Shown here piece after piece: positions 8,108 to 17,916 of a DNA stretch of 45,533 bases. Made by a program: the position numbers and the translations under genes. The notes under the pieces were generated by a model. It saw only the letters and a list, made by a program, of their open reading frames with translations, searched no databases and had not been told where the DNA came from. Positions within the stretch are counted from its first letter, which is position 1. Each line of letters begins with the position of its first letter. The stretch is taken from NCBI GenBank assembly GCA_903832665.1, contig CAILCG010000006.1, positions 1 to 45,533 of the forward strand, in the 5' to 3' direction. This stretch comes from an uncultured Methanomicrobiales archaeon (GTDB taxonomy: Archaea; Halobacteriota; Methanomicrobia; Methanomicrobiales; Methanospirillaceae).

Positions 8108-11100
8108 TCAGGTCTCCTCATGCACGTCAAAGATCCGGTAGGGATCAAAGCGGCAGATCCGTTTGAACTCGCAATACGGGTTCGGGCATTCCTCTTCCAG
8201 GGGGAGCGGGAAGCTCCCGTTCCGGATCCCGTCGATATAGGCAAACGTGCAGTCCTGTGAATTCCGGATGGTGCCGGCAAAATCTTTTGATACCCGGGGC
8301 CGCGACGTCATCAGCTCGCAGGCTGCCGCATCCACGAGCACCATGCTCCGGTCCACCTCGCGCCGGATCGTGTAGTAGCCCCCGCCGATCCCGTGGTTGC
8401 CGGTGATCTTCCCGAACGCGAGCAGGTAGAGCGGCAGCTGGAGGGCAGTGCCCGCCTCGATATCTTTTGTCTTGGGATGCTGCGAGCCGGACTTGTAATC
8501 ATAGATCAGGAAGTTCCCGTCCGGGGTGCAATCGATCCGGTCGATCCGGCCCCGGATGAAGACTTTCCGTTCGCCATCCGGTGAAACGAGTTCAACCGGC
8601 GAAGGAGATGACAAAGGATCGTCCGACCCGGTAATTCCCATGCCAAAGGAATATTCGAAGAGCGACGGGACAAGCGGGGAATCGGATTCATCCGTCTCAT
8701 GCGCCAAAAATCGTTCGAAGTACCCGGGCCCGGTGTGCCGGTCGCCAAGCATCAGGATCCGGGTGGCATCCCAGAGCGGGCTCTGGAAGGAGTACGTGTC
8801 GAGTTCTTCCGTGGCGATTCGGAGGATCATCTCCGTGGCATCCACCAGGGATACGGGATTTACCCGGGTCTTGCCGGCAGCACGCCACTGCCGGTAAAAG
8901 GTGCTCAGGATATCGTGGATGGCTGTCCCGCGATCGCCGGCCGACAGGTTCGGCTCCACCTCCGGCAGGGCCTGGAGATTGATCACCCGGTTGAGGAAAT
9001 ACTCGAACGGGCAGCGGGCATAGGTCTCCAGGCTCGTCGGGGAGTACACATGTGCCGGGCCGTAGCGTTCAGCAAGTTCTGCACGGATCGATTCGTCCGA
9101 AAGAATATCATCATAGGGAGAATCGCAGCTGCCCCGGCGATGGAACCGCTCCATGTTGATCCGTTCCACCAGGTCGCTAATATCCTGTGAATCCGGTACC
9201 AGGCTGAGTGCTGCACAAATCTTCTCATCGCGGATCTCAGTACCCGCATGAACAGCAGCAGTGCGCCGGGAGGCAGGAACAATTCCAGCAGCATCCGGCC
9301 ACGGCTGATCACCGGTCCGCATCCGGACCCGTTCGAAGAATGCGGAGGTTAAGAGCGGCTTATCCCCATCGGCCAGCGGGGCGCTCAGGTACACTGTCTT
9401 CTGCGCAGAGACCAGGGCCGCGATGAAATAATACTGTTCCTCCCGGAGGATCTCTGAGAGCGAACGCGTTCCCATCCGGGTGTTTTCAAGAGAATTCGTG
9501 AAGGGGAGGCGGGTGGTCAGCCGGGGAAAAGTGCCCTCCACCAGTCCCCCGATAAAGACCACCGGGAACTTCAGGTGCTGACATTCGTGGGGACCGAGGA
9601 CAGCAACCCCCGTGGAATCCTGCAGACCGCTCTCATCTCCTTCTTCACCAAGGGAGGAGATCAACCGGGCGAATTCCTGTGCATCGATGGGCTTATCGGC
9701 AGGAATCCAGGCCGCATGAGCGAGAGCCTCAAGAAGGGACGAGAACTTTCGGCATGCCTGGATCTCCCGCTCCTTGATATGTTCCTCCGGTGCGGCGTAG
9801 AGGTGGGGAAGATGCCATAATGTTAAGAAATTGTTAAAGCCGGTGATATGATCCCGGAGCAGTTTCTTTCCCGAAAGAGCATCCAGATCGCGGATGAGAT
9901 GCCGGATCCCGTCCAGCACGCGTTCTACGGTGTTGACCGAAATGCCCGGGTAGTTCTTTGCCCGTTCCGGGTTCTCTAATTCGGTATGGAGCCATTCCAG
10001 TTGTCGGATCCATTCAGGGCGGGGGCCATCGATCCGGGCATATCGGGATACCAGGTCAACCTCAGCAGAGTGCAACGGGCTCCTTCCTCCCGGCACCGTC
10101 TCCCGGGTAAAAAACGGGCTCCCGATCAGCCGGACTATATCCTCGCGGGCGTACCCGCGTGCAACGAGACCGGCAATGCCGGAAAGGAACTGGACCACCG
10201 GCGCCCGGGATAATTTTGGGCTCACGGCAGAGTTCCACGGAATCGCAAACTCTGCAAATATCTCATCGATGAGACCGTAGTCACTTCCGTGGAGATCCGG
10301 AAAAACTACCGCGATATCGGAAAGGGGTGTCCCGGCAGCATTGAGCCGGCCGATCTCCGCAACAATCCCATAGACTTCGGCATACCGTGTGGGAAACGTC
10401 TGCACCCGGAAATGATCCCCGGCTTTGAGCTCACCGGTCTCCGAAAAGAGGCCGGAGATCTGAGCCTGGAGTGATGAGGGATCGGGTACCGGTCGATTGC
10501 CGGCCGGGTTTCCCGCCGCAGCCCGGTTCCTGAAAATATTCTGATCCCGGCCATCAGGAATGAAAAGGGAAACATTCCCTGCGTGCTCAACTATGGTATC
10601 CAGCAGATCCTGTTCCAGCGGTACCGGCTCGTGAAAGCCATAGAAAAAGACGTGGCCGAGCGGGGAAGATTCACCGAGGTCCAGGTAATCGATCGTCCAT
10701 TCAAAGATCGTATCCCCATCGAGCAGATCCAGTTCCCCCAACCGGTTCCGGTATGCCGTGATGATGGAATCAATCTGATCGCTTTTCCCGGTCTGGAGAT
10801 CCAGGAGACATTCAGGAAACGCAACTTTCCTCATCAGCGTGACATGCATGAAGTGCAGGAGATCATTGAGCGTTCCCGGGTTCGGATGGTCGCGGGTGAT
10901 GAAAAGCGGGACATCTTCTGCATTTTCCTCAAGAAGTGCGCTGAGCAGGTGTTTCGATTCACGTTCTGACAGGACCCGTTCGATCGTCCGGTTCTCTTCA
11001 AACAGGCACCTGCAGAATCCTTCAGGAGTGCAGATGCGGGAAGGGATGAAGGGAATACTATTCTCTGTCAGCTGCCCGGTGACATGCAGCACGAGTCTTT

Positions 11101-11248
11101 TTGTAGGAAGTAACAGCCAGCTGGTGAAGGGATCTTCTTTTGCGGCTGATACAAAACGGTGGATGAAAGCATCCAGTTCTTCCCCGGGAAGTCCGGACTC
11201 AATGGATATGTTCAGATCCAATGAACCCGGGGAAGACTGCGCTGGCAT
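8108..11248 (-). CDS. addB: AddB-like nuclease subunit (inactivated helicase fold, Fe-S nuclease)
   Basis: The 1046-residue protein pairs with the downstream AddA-like helicase. Remnants of the UvrD fold are visible (LLLPTKRLVLHVTGQL near residue 45, SDIAVVFPDL, HLKFPVVFIGGLVEGTFPR), but no GxGKT Walker A precedes them, so this subunit probably does not hydrolyse ATP. The C-terminal nuclease is intact in pattern: CPFEYFLNRV, then GTAIHDILSTFYRQW, RGRIDRID and LIYDYKSG, then CPNPYCEFKRIC. The four cysteines flanking the nuclease match the iron-sulfur nuclease domain of AddB. It starts about 40 bases after the RmuC-like gene and ends 2 bases before addA, so it is the middle of a three-gene operon. 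Confidence 0.82.
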   Translation of the reverse strand: MPAQSSPGSLDLNISIESGLPGEELDAFIHRFVSAAKEDPFTSWLLLPTKRLVLHVTGQLTENSIPFIPSRICTPEGFCRCLFEENRTIERVLSERESKHLLSALLEENAEDVPLFITRDHPNPGTLNDLLHFMHVTLMRKVAFPECLLDLQTGKSDQIDSIITAYRNRLGELDLLDGDTIFEWTIDYLDLGESSPLGHVFFYGFHEPVPLEQDLLDTIVEHAGNVSLFIPDGRDQNIFRNRAAAGNPAGNRPVPDPSSLQAQISGLFSETGELKAGDHFRVQTFPTRYAEVYGIVAEIGRLNAAGTPLSDIAVVFPDLHGSDYGLIDEIFAEFAIPWNSAVSPKLSRAPVVQFLSGIAGLVARGYAREDIVRLIGSPFFTRETVPGGRSPLHSAEVDLVSRYARIDGPRPEWIRQLEWLHTELENPERAKNYPGISVNTVERVLDGIRHLIRDLDALSGKKLLRDHITGFNNFLTLWHLPHLYAAPEEHIKEREIQACRKFSSLLEALAHAAWIPADKPIDAQEFARLISSLGEEGDESGLQDSTGVAVLGPHECQHLKFPVVFIGGLVEGTFPRLTTRLPFTNSLENTRMGTRSLSEILREEQYYFIAALVSAQKTVYLSAPLADGDKPLLTSAFFERVRMRTGDQPWPDAAGIVPASRRTAAVHAGTEIRDEKICAALSLVPDSQDISDLVERINMERFHRRGSCDSPYDDILSDESIRAELAERYGPAHVYSPTSLETYARCPFEYFLNRVINLQALPEVEPNLSAGDRGTAIHDILSTFYRQWRAAGKTRVNPVSLVDATEMILRIATEELDTYSFQSPLWDATRILMLGDRHTGPGYFERFLAHETDESDSPLVPSLFEYSFGMGITGSDDPLSSPSPVELVSPDGERKVFIRGRIDRIDCTPDGNFLIYDYKSGSQHPKTKDIEAGTALQLPLYLLAFGKITGNHGIGGGYYTIRREVDRSMVLVDAAACELMTSRPRVSKDFAGTIRNSQDCTFAYIDGIRNGSFPLPLEEECPNPYCEFKRICRFDPYRIFDVHEET

Positions 11249-11287
11249 AGTATGTGATCAACCTGCCGGAAGAAAAAAGGGCGGGAT

Positions 11288-12778
11288 TTATTCCAGGAAC
11301 TTATCGAGGGGAATATTTTCGATTCGCTCCTTTGTCACTGCCGTCACATCGATCTCGCGGGCTTCCGCTTCCTTCGTGATGACCTTGACATCGTGCTCAA
11401 GCTCTTTGATCGGAATGAGTTTCTTGCGCTTCTCCATCGGGGGATTCATCTTCTCAGCTTTCTCGTAGTCCACAACCTTCTTGAGAATCTCTTCCGGCAG
11501 GGTTTCGCAGCTCTTGAGAAGACCTAAAAATTCATTGAAGAAGTACGTGTCAATCTGCATCCGGCGTTTCGTGGCATGGGCAAACTTGCCGATCACATGG
11601 CAGATCTTCTCCCGGTCCTCGGGGCTCAGCTGGTCGACAAACTGGTAATCCTCGATCTTTCGCAGGGCAAGAACAACCGGCTCAAGACATTCGTGGGTGA
11701 CTATATACACCTGGTACTCCGCCATATCCAGGTGGTACTCGGTCAGGAACCCGAGCGTGTTTGCCGGGACAACCAGGAAGATGTCCTTCTTGACATTCTC
11801 CTCTTTGGCATATTTTTTTGCCGCCTCGGCCTGGTTCTTGATGTAGAGGGGAAAATTCCCGAGTTCATCGGAATTCTTCGGGCTCTTGGCATCGAAAATC
11901 ACATACTGGTCTGCGATGATGACGGAATTATCCGGCTTCTTGCCCGAGACCGGGAATTTTTCCTTGTCACAGTATTCGATCGTGTGCCGCTGGCAGATCG
12001 ACTTCAGGGATTGTTCGACAAGATCTTCATGATTTTTCCAGGTCTGCTCCATCAGCGCATGTCTCGATCGGATCTCGTTCTCCCGGTCGGCCTGAACCCG
12101 GAGACGATCGTCCTCAAGCTGCTTTTTGAGGGACATCAATTCAGTTATCCGGGAATCGTGTTCGCGGGTACGCTCCTCTTCCCGCTGACTGAGTTCTGCA
12201 AGTGATTTTTGTGCCTCAATGAACTGGGAGTTTAAGTGATCATTCTTCGCAGAGAGGGCAGAAATATCGGCATTGAACTTCTGGATAAGTTCCCTGTTCT
12301 TCTTCTCGCTCTCAATGAGTCCCCCGGCCTCGTTCTCCTTCTCATTCATCCTCTTCAGGAGATCTTCATTCTTCATCTTGAGGGCGACCATATCTTCCTT
12401 GAGCTGGAGGATCATCGCATCTGTGTTCTGCTGAACCTCAGTAAGAGTTGCTGAGATTTTTGCACGATCACTTTCTTTCTCTGTAATTTTTTCATTGAGT
12501 GATTGGAATCGAAGCTTTTCAGATGAAAGATCCTGCCGGAGTCTTTCGGCCTGTTGTAGTTGGTACTCTGTGCTCTGGGTCAGTTCACGATTCTTTGAAA
12601 TCAGCCCGACGATTTCCTGATCTTTTTCTTGCGCAAGATTCTGGAGTCGCTGGAACTCCCCGAATGCGTCGTAACCTTGTGACACGATCCCCTGCCATGA
12701 GAAAATCCGTTCAAAAAAGCCGACATTCTTTATACGTTCAAAAAATCTGCGGAGATGTTCGAAAGGGGGAGCGTCCAT
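11288..12778 (-). CDS. RmuC-like coiled-coil nuclease-fold protein
   Basis: This 496-residue protein has a long coiled coil (about residues 45-240, rich in Lys, Glu and Gln heptads). A compact domain follows with KPDNSVIIADQYVIFDAKSP, the D...DAK pattern of PD-(D/E)XK-type nucleases, as in RmuC. Bacterial RmuC limits DNA inversions and rearrangements, but its biochemistry is poorly defined. It has no N-terminal membrane segment, unlike many RmuC proteins. It is first in the operon with addB and addA (about 40 bases to addB), which supports a role in processing broken or foreign DNA. The nuclease-fold call rests on one motif region and the overall layout. Confidence 0.7.
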   Translation of the reverse strand: MDAPPFEHLRRFFERIKNVGFFERIFSWQGIVSQGYDAFGEFQRLQNLAQEKDQEIVGLISKNRELTQSTEYQLQQAERLRQDLSSEKLRFQSLNEKITEKESDRAKISATLTEVQQNTDAMILQLKEDMVALKMKNEDLLKRMNEKENEAGGLIESEKKNRELIQKFNADISALSAKNDHLNSQFIEAQKSLAELSQREEERTREHDSRITELMSLKKQLEDDRLRVQADRENEIRSRHALMEQTWKNHEDLVEQSLKSICQRHTIEYCDKEKFPVSGKKPDNSVIIADQYVIFDAKSPKNSDELGNFPLYIKNQAEAAKKYAKEENVKKDIFLVVPANTLGFLTEYHLDMAEYQVYIVTHECLEPVVLALRKIEDYQFVDQLSPEDREKICHVIGKFAHATKRRMQIDTYFFNEFLGLLKSCETLPEEILKKVVDYEKAEKMNPPMEKRKKLIPIKELEHDVKVITKEAEAREIDVTAVTKERIENIPLDKFLE

Positions 12779-12979
12779 GAGATTGCACCTGAGGGAATTT
12801 CATTCTCACTGTATTGTCTGGAGATTTCTTGGAGAATTCCCCTTATTAACATACTGGGTGATGGGTGAAAATGAGTTTTTCCTAATCAATGCCAATAATT
12901 GAATTTCAGACGGGATAAAAAAATGTAGTAAAGTCCGGCTCTCACAAAAACAACCCGGCCAAAATTCCCCGGATACCGG

Positions 12980-13292
12980 TCACCGCACCTCAATGCCATA
13001 GATCCCGCTGCCAATCCCCCACGTATCATCGACCGCCTTCATGTACATGAGTCTCGAGACAGGAACTGCCGACCCGGTCGACGTATCAGCAAATGTGCCG
13101 TGCACCGGTGCCATTGGTGATGGCGCTGATGTCAACACGGGTCGTCTTCTCGCTGTACGCATCGGTGTAATCAATAAAATTCTTCCCAACAGAACCCTTC
13201 AGGTAGGGATCGGGAACAACGGGCGGCCGCACTCTCCGGAGAAATTCCCCGTGTCCAGCCGGAAGAATTCCCGGCCATCCAGGTTTTACCAT
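12980..13292 (-). pseudogene. frameshifted Cache sensor-domain remnant
   Basis: Two overlapping minus-strand frames together give one Cache-type domain. The upstream frame reads PYLKGSVGKNFIDYTDAY then TTRVDISAITNGTGA. The other frame continues with TSTGSAVPVSRLMYMKAV and DDTWGIGSGIYGIEV, the typical close of extracellular Cache sensor domains in methanogens. The frame change falls near 13090-13190. No signal peptide, membrane segment or output domain remains. The 201 bases from 12779 to 12979 show nothing else. It is probably a fragment of a receptor or secreted Cache protein next to another decayed sensor gene. Confidence 0.6.
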
Positions 13293-13366
13293 GAGCTCCT
13301 GCCAATATTTTTTTCAACCCGGAAATTATCGAAAGAGATATACTACCCCGTCTTCATGTATAACAT

Positions 13367-16300
13367 ATGACGGGGATCATCCGGGTTCTCTATGTCGATG
13401 ATGAACCGGATCTTCTGGAAATAGGAAAGCTCTTCCTCGAGCAGTCGGGCGGGTTCAGGGTCACTACCTCCAGCTCGGCACGGGAGGCGCTGGAAGCACC
13501 TGAACTTGCATCCTACGATGCGATAGTCTCCGATTACCTAATGCCCCTGATTGACGGGATCGCATTTCTCAAAGAGGTCCGAAAACGGTGAGGAGATATC
13601 CCGTTCATCCTCTTTACCGGCCGGGGACGCGAGAATGTAGTCATTGAAGCGTTCAACAACGGGGCCGATTTCTATCTCCGGAAAGGCGGCGAGCCGTTGG
13701 CACAGTTTGCCGAGCTCGCCCACAAGATTCGAGAGTCCGTACGAAGAAGAGAGGCAGAAAAAGGGCTCAGGGAGAGCGAAGAGAAGTTCAGGTCCCTGGT
13801 TGAAAATGCCCTTGAAGCGATCCTTGTTCTCGATCTCCAGGGAACGATCCTCATGGCGAACCGGGCAACTGCCGTACTGGTCGAGGCCGGTGAGGGGGCC
13901 AGCCTTGCCGGCAGGAATGTGATGGAGTTCATTGCCCCGGAATCCCGGGATGATGTGATAAAAGATTTTCTCCAGGTTGCCAGCGGTCACGATGCCTATC
14001 TTACTGAATACACGGGAGTATCAAAAAAAGGGAACCGGTTCACGGTCGAGAGCATTGGAAAGATCATCACGTACGAGGGCAAAATCGCTGACCTCATCTC
14101 GCTCCGGGACATCACCGAAAGAAAACGGCACAGGGAAGAGGTGCACCAGAAAAACCTGATGCTGATGACCCTCAACGATCTTCAGAGAGCATTTGCCGAG
14201 CTGCCCGCCGGCAAGCGTGTCGAGGACCTGGCAGTAAATACGCTTGCCAGCCTCTCAGGAGCCGCCGTAACGGTATTCTCCACCTATTATCCGGATGAAC
14301 AGCTGCTCCGGGTCTCGAGCCTGGTGTTCGGATCGGGGTTGCTGGAAAATCATCCGCGGGTCCGGGAGATGGTGACAGAATTTCTGGGAAAAAGACCGGA
14401 AGATATCCAGGTACCGCTCAGCCCTGAAATGTACCAGGATATCAACCGGAGTGTTGTTGGAATAAAAAAGACCGTAGCCGAGATAAGTTACGGGAGTATC
14501 ACGCCTTTTGTTGGCGCAAGTATGCAGAAGTTGTCGGGCATCGATCATTTCATCCATATTGCCCATGTCATCGATGGCGAACTCTATGGCACTTCGGTGA
14601 TCGGGTTAAAACGCGATCAGCCGGATCCCTCAGGAGAACTCCTGGAATCCTTTGCGCATATCGTTGCACTTTCCCTGCGCAGGCAGCGGGCTGAAGCGGG
14701 ACTCAGGGAGAGCGAAGAGCGGCTCCGCTCATTTGTCGGACAGGCACTCGAGGGGGTTTCCATTGTCGATGAAGAGGGGCGGATCGTTGAGTAGAACCCC
14801 GCACAGGAGAAGATCACCGGGATCCCCCGGGCTGATACCCTGGGGGTCTATGCATGGGACCTTGCAACCCGGATGATGCCTGACGAGCGCCGTCGCGGGG
14901 CAATCCGTTCCCGCATGATGGAGAGCATAAAACTAACCATCAAATCCGGAATCAGCACCCATCCGGATCCCATGTACTACTCCTTCAACCGACCCGACGG
15001 GACAACTGCGGTCGCCAAACAGATCGTCTTCATTGTAAAAACATCACACGGCCACATGATCGGCACCCTCATCCAGGATGTTACGTCAGAAAAGCGTGCA
15101 GATGAGATGATGAAGGAGAGCGAGGCGAGCTACCGCGGGCTCTTCAACACCATACCGCAGGCACTCTACTTACTGGACCGGGAGGGAAAATTTGTCGATG
15201 TGAATGCAGGGGCAGAGAAGATGTACGGCTGTGCCCGGGAGGAATTCCTCGGCAAAACGCCGGAGTTTCTCTCTGCACCCGGCAAAAATGATCTTCATGC
15301 AGTTGCAGAAAAGATACAGGTGGCATTTGCCGGAGAACCCCAGGAATTCGGATTCTTTGGCTTGCGGAAAAACGGGGAGGTGTTTCCCAAGGACGTGTAC
15401 CTCAACCGGGGCACGTACTTTGGCGAAGATATTGTGCTTGCCATTGGCATGGATATTTCTGAACGCAGGCTGGCCGAAGAAACCCTTCGTGAATCCGAGA
15501 ACAAGTTTGCAACGGTCTTCAAGAGCAATCCGGTTCCCCTGACGCTCGTCTCAGCCATCGACGGCAGATTTGTTGATGTCAATGATGCGTTTGTGGCAAA
15601 CGCCGGGTATTCCCGGACAGAAGTGATTGGCAGGACTTCTTGTGAACTGGGGCTCTTTCCCGATCCCCGGGAGTATGAAGAACTGGTCTCCCAACTCCAG
15701 GGCGCACGCCATGTTGAGGGAATGGAACTGCATATCCGGCAAAAAACCGGCGAGACCAGGATCTGCCGGTTCTCCTCCGGCATCATCCTGATGGGGAACA
15801 GGCCGTACATTCTTTCAACGGTGGAAGATATCACCGAACGCAGGAACGCAGAACTGACATTCCATACCATAACGTCGGGCATTGTGGGAACGACCGGTCT
15901 GAATTCCCTACAGAAGATCACGGAAAGTATCCGATCATGGCTGGGAGCCGATTGTGTCATGATCGGGGAGATCCAGCCCGACAACCAGACCGTCAGGGTC
16001 ATCTCGATGCTTCTCGACGGGAAAGAGGTTGCGGATTTTTCCTATATGCTCAAAGGGACGCCCTGCGAGAATGTGGCGGAGAAAGGATTCTGCCTGTACC
16101 CGGATAATGCCAGCCGGCTCTTTCTGGAGAGCAGGGATCTCGCCGAACTCAATATCCGGGGCTATGCCGGTACCCCGCTCAGGGATACCCGGGATCTGGT
16201 AGTCACTTTCGAAGATGATGGCGACGGGATAGGGGCAAAGGACAAGGAGCGCCTGTTCGAGCGGGGATTTGGGAAAAATACCGGTCTCGGCCTCTTCCTC

Positions 16301-16444
16301 TCCCGCGAGATCCTTTCCATCACCGGTATCACCATTACGGAAAATGGTGAGCCGGGGAAAGGAGCACGATTCGAACTGGCCGTGCCGGCCGGACAGTACC
16401 GGGGAGTTAAACAGCAACCCGGGCTGAAAGAACCGGCGTTGTGA
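13367..16444 (+). pseudogene. decayed REC-PAS-GAF-PAS-GAF-HATPase hybrid sensor gene
   Basis: One continuous frame is interrupted by TGA at 13589-13591 and TAG at 14792-14794; the sequence on both sides of each stop stays in register and continues the same domain. Order: response-regulator receiver (IRVLYVDDEPD, IVSDYLMP, then after the TGA GDIPFILFTGRGRE); PAS; a GAF-like domain (14150-14680); PAS broken by the TAG (GRIVE-stop-NPAQEKITGI, where Trp is usual); two more PAS domains with ITERR-type ends; a second GAF cut short at GYAGTPLRD. This then joins directly to the ATPase motif FEDDGDGI and GLGLFLSREIL. The rest of the GAF, the His dimerisation helix and the N-box are missing, so an internal deletion is also present. 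Such proteins are soluble sensors in Methanomicrobiales. Separate short products are possible but a working kinase is not. Confidence 0.8.
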
Positions 16445-16504
16445 ATACAAAACAAAAACGGGACTCCTTCGATTTCCCGTAAGATTTTTAAAAAACTGCG
16501 TGCC

Positions 16505-16993
16505 ATGAATCCCATACCACGAAAGAAACAACCAAAATTCTCGCTCAACCGCCATGATGAGCCCATGGAAGCGCTGGTAAAAGGGACCGACAAGAAAATC
16601 CTGGCCATCTGGGCGACTGACTGTGCGGAACGGGTCCTGCCGTACTTTGAGGAAAAATACCCGGAGGATCCCCGCCCCCGGGACGCTCTCGAAGCACTCC
16701 AGGTATGGATACGTACCGGGGAATTTCACATGACGGTCATACGGACGGCTTCGCTTGCAGCCCATGCCGCTGCCCGGGACGTTGGTGAGGATACTCCCGC
16801 CCGCTCGGCTGCCCGGGCCGCGGGCCAGGCCGTGGCAACAGCCCATGTCGCCACGCATTCCCTGGGCGCGGCCATCTATGCCCAGCAGGCCGTCTGGAGA
16901 GCCGCCAACCCGGATGAGACCGATGAAGCGGTAGCCGGGGAACGGGACTGGCAGTACCGGCACCTGGCGGAGTCGAGAGGTTCGACCGGATAA
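16505..16993 (+). CDS. Imm-5-like putative immunity-type protein
   Basis: The 162-residue soluble protein is Ala-rich and helical. The segment WATDCAERVLPYFEEKYPED, PRDALEALQVWIRTGE, then AAHAAAR and AAGQAVATAHVATHSLGAA matches the family annotated as Imm-5-like or putative immunity protein, which is widespread as single genes in bacteria and methanogens. The family name comes from an analogy to polymorphic-toxin immunity proteins. No toxin gene is seen beside it here, so its role is open. It stands alone between a pseudogene and a non-coding stretch. A T/A-rich element (TTTTTAAAA) lies about 15 bases before the ATG. Confidence 0.65.
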   Translation: MNPIPRKKQPKFSLNRHDEPMEALVKGTDKKILAIWATDCAERVLPYFEEKYPEDPRPRDALEALQVWIRTGEFHMTVIRTASLAAHAAARDVGEDTPARSAARAAGQAVATAHVATHSLGAAIYAQQAVWRAANPDETDEAVAGERDWQYRHLAESRGSTG

Positions 16994-17359
16994 CGAAACG
17001 AAAGAAGGCATCAGCCTCCCGGTTTTTGGGCATGAAACCAGATTCGGACCGGTAATTTTCTGCACAACAAATCTTTTCTGGTGCACATCAATCCGGTTCC
17101 CCCAGACAGGGGGCAGCTGAAAAAAATATATCCCTGCGAGTGGCAGTGCCGGAAGATGAACCATTCCCATGACGTTGCAGAGATAGTTGCCGGGAGTGAA
17201 GAGTCGGGTCTTTCGCAAGGCATGCCGCCAGTTTTTACCGGGGTCTGGATGCAGGAACCCGGGAATTTTTTTATTTTTTTCCAGGCATGCATGCGTATTG
17301 GTATCCGGCATCTTCACCGGGCAGACGGTTTTTATAGAGGGGTCATCGGCAAGTCACAC
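16994..17359. other. 366-base gap without a recognisable gene
   Basis: A plus-strand reading frame runs through part of this stretch (17081-17743), but it has no start signal or domain and is antisense to the better-supported small membrane protein at 17360-17677. No repeat or RNA gene was recognised. A T-rich run lies at 17266-17280. Confidence 0.5.
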
Positions 17360-17677
17360 TTACCCATTCTGACAACTATGATCAAAATTGTACCCCCAGC
17401 ATCCCACCGGGGCTGCCACACGACACCAGAATGCATTCCTGTTGTCAGACCCATACGTAAACTGACAATAGAGATACTGCTTTTGAATGCACTCATGAGT
17501 GGTCTTTGCACACTGCTCGCCTATTTTATTGGACGGGGGATACTGCTTCTCCATATTCTGTATAGGCACAATCGTCCAGAAATACAACAGCAATGTCACA
17601 ATAGTTGCAAGTACTGCAAGGGTTATCATGAAGACAACAAATTTCTTCAGATAGTCAGTCTGTCCGGTTTCGGTCAT
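17360..17677 (-). CDS. small Cys-containing membrane protein, function unknown
   Basis: The 105-residue protein has one hydrophobic segment at about residues 11-37 (VVFMITLAVLATIVTLLLYF) followed by a polar domain of about 65 residues with seven cysteines (QCAKTTHEC, YCQF, WCRVAAPVGC, SCQNG). This suggests a membrane-tethered outer domain with disulfides or a bound metal. GTGAT lies about 5 bases before the ATG as a ribosome-binding site. Codon use fits the neighbourhood better than the overlapping plus-strand frame. No family was recognised. Confidence 0.55.
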   Translation of the reverse strand: MTETGQTDYLKKFVVFMITLAVLATIVTLLLYFWTIVPIQNMEKQYPPSNKIGEQCAKTTHECIQKQYLYCQFTYGSDNRNAFWCRVAAPVGCWGYNFDHSCQNG

Positions 17678-17916
17678 GGGATATCACACAAGATAAGTAA
17701 TTCAATTTCACACCGAACGTCATATACATCTGGCGTTAAGTGAAAAAATTTCATCACCATCGGGATGAATGTATTGCCTTCGCAATTGCCCTCCGAATCA
17801 CCCTGTACCCGGCCATATGATCGCCCGCTGTTTTTCCTCCCTGGGCCGGTTCCGGATCGTCACGCATAAGAACACCCCGGACATAACAATCTTAAAAAAA
17901 TAGCAGGCCAGCACTG

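Noticed and set aside
17081-17743. Plus-strand frame of 220 codons
   Set aside because: It runs antisense to a better gene (one membrane segment, good ribosome-binding site, gene-like codons) and half of it covers non-coding sequence with no start signal or domain.
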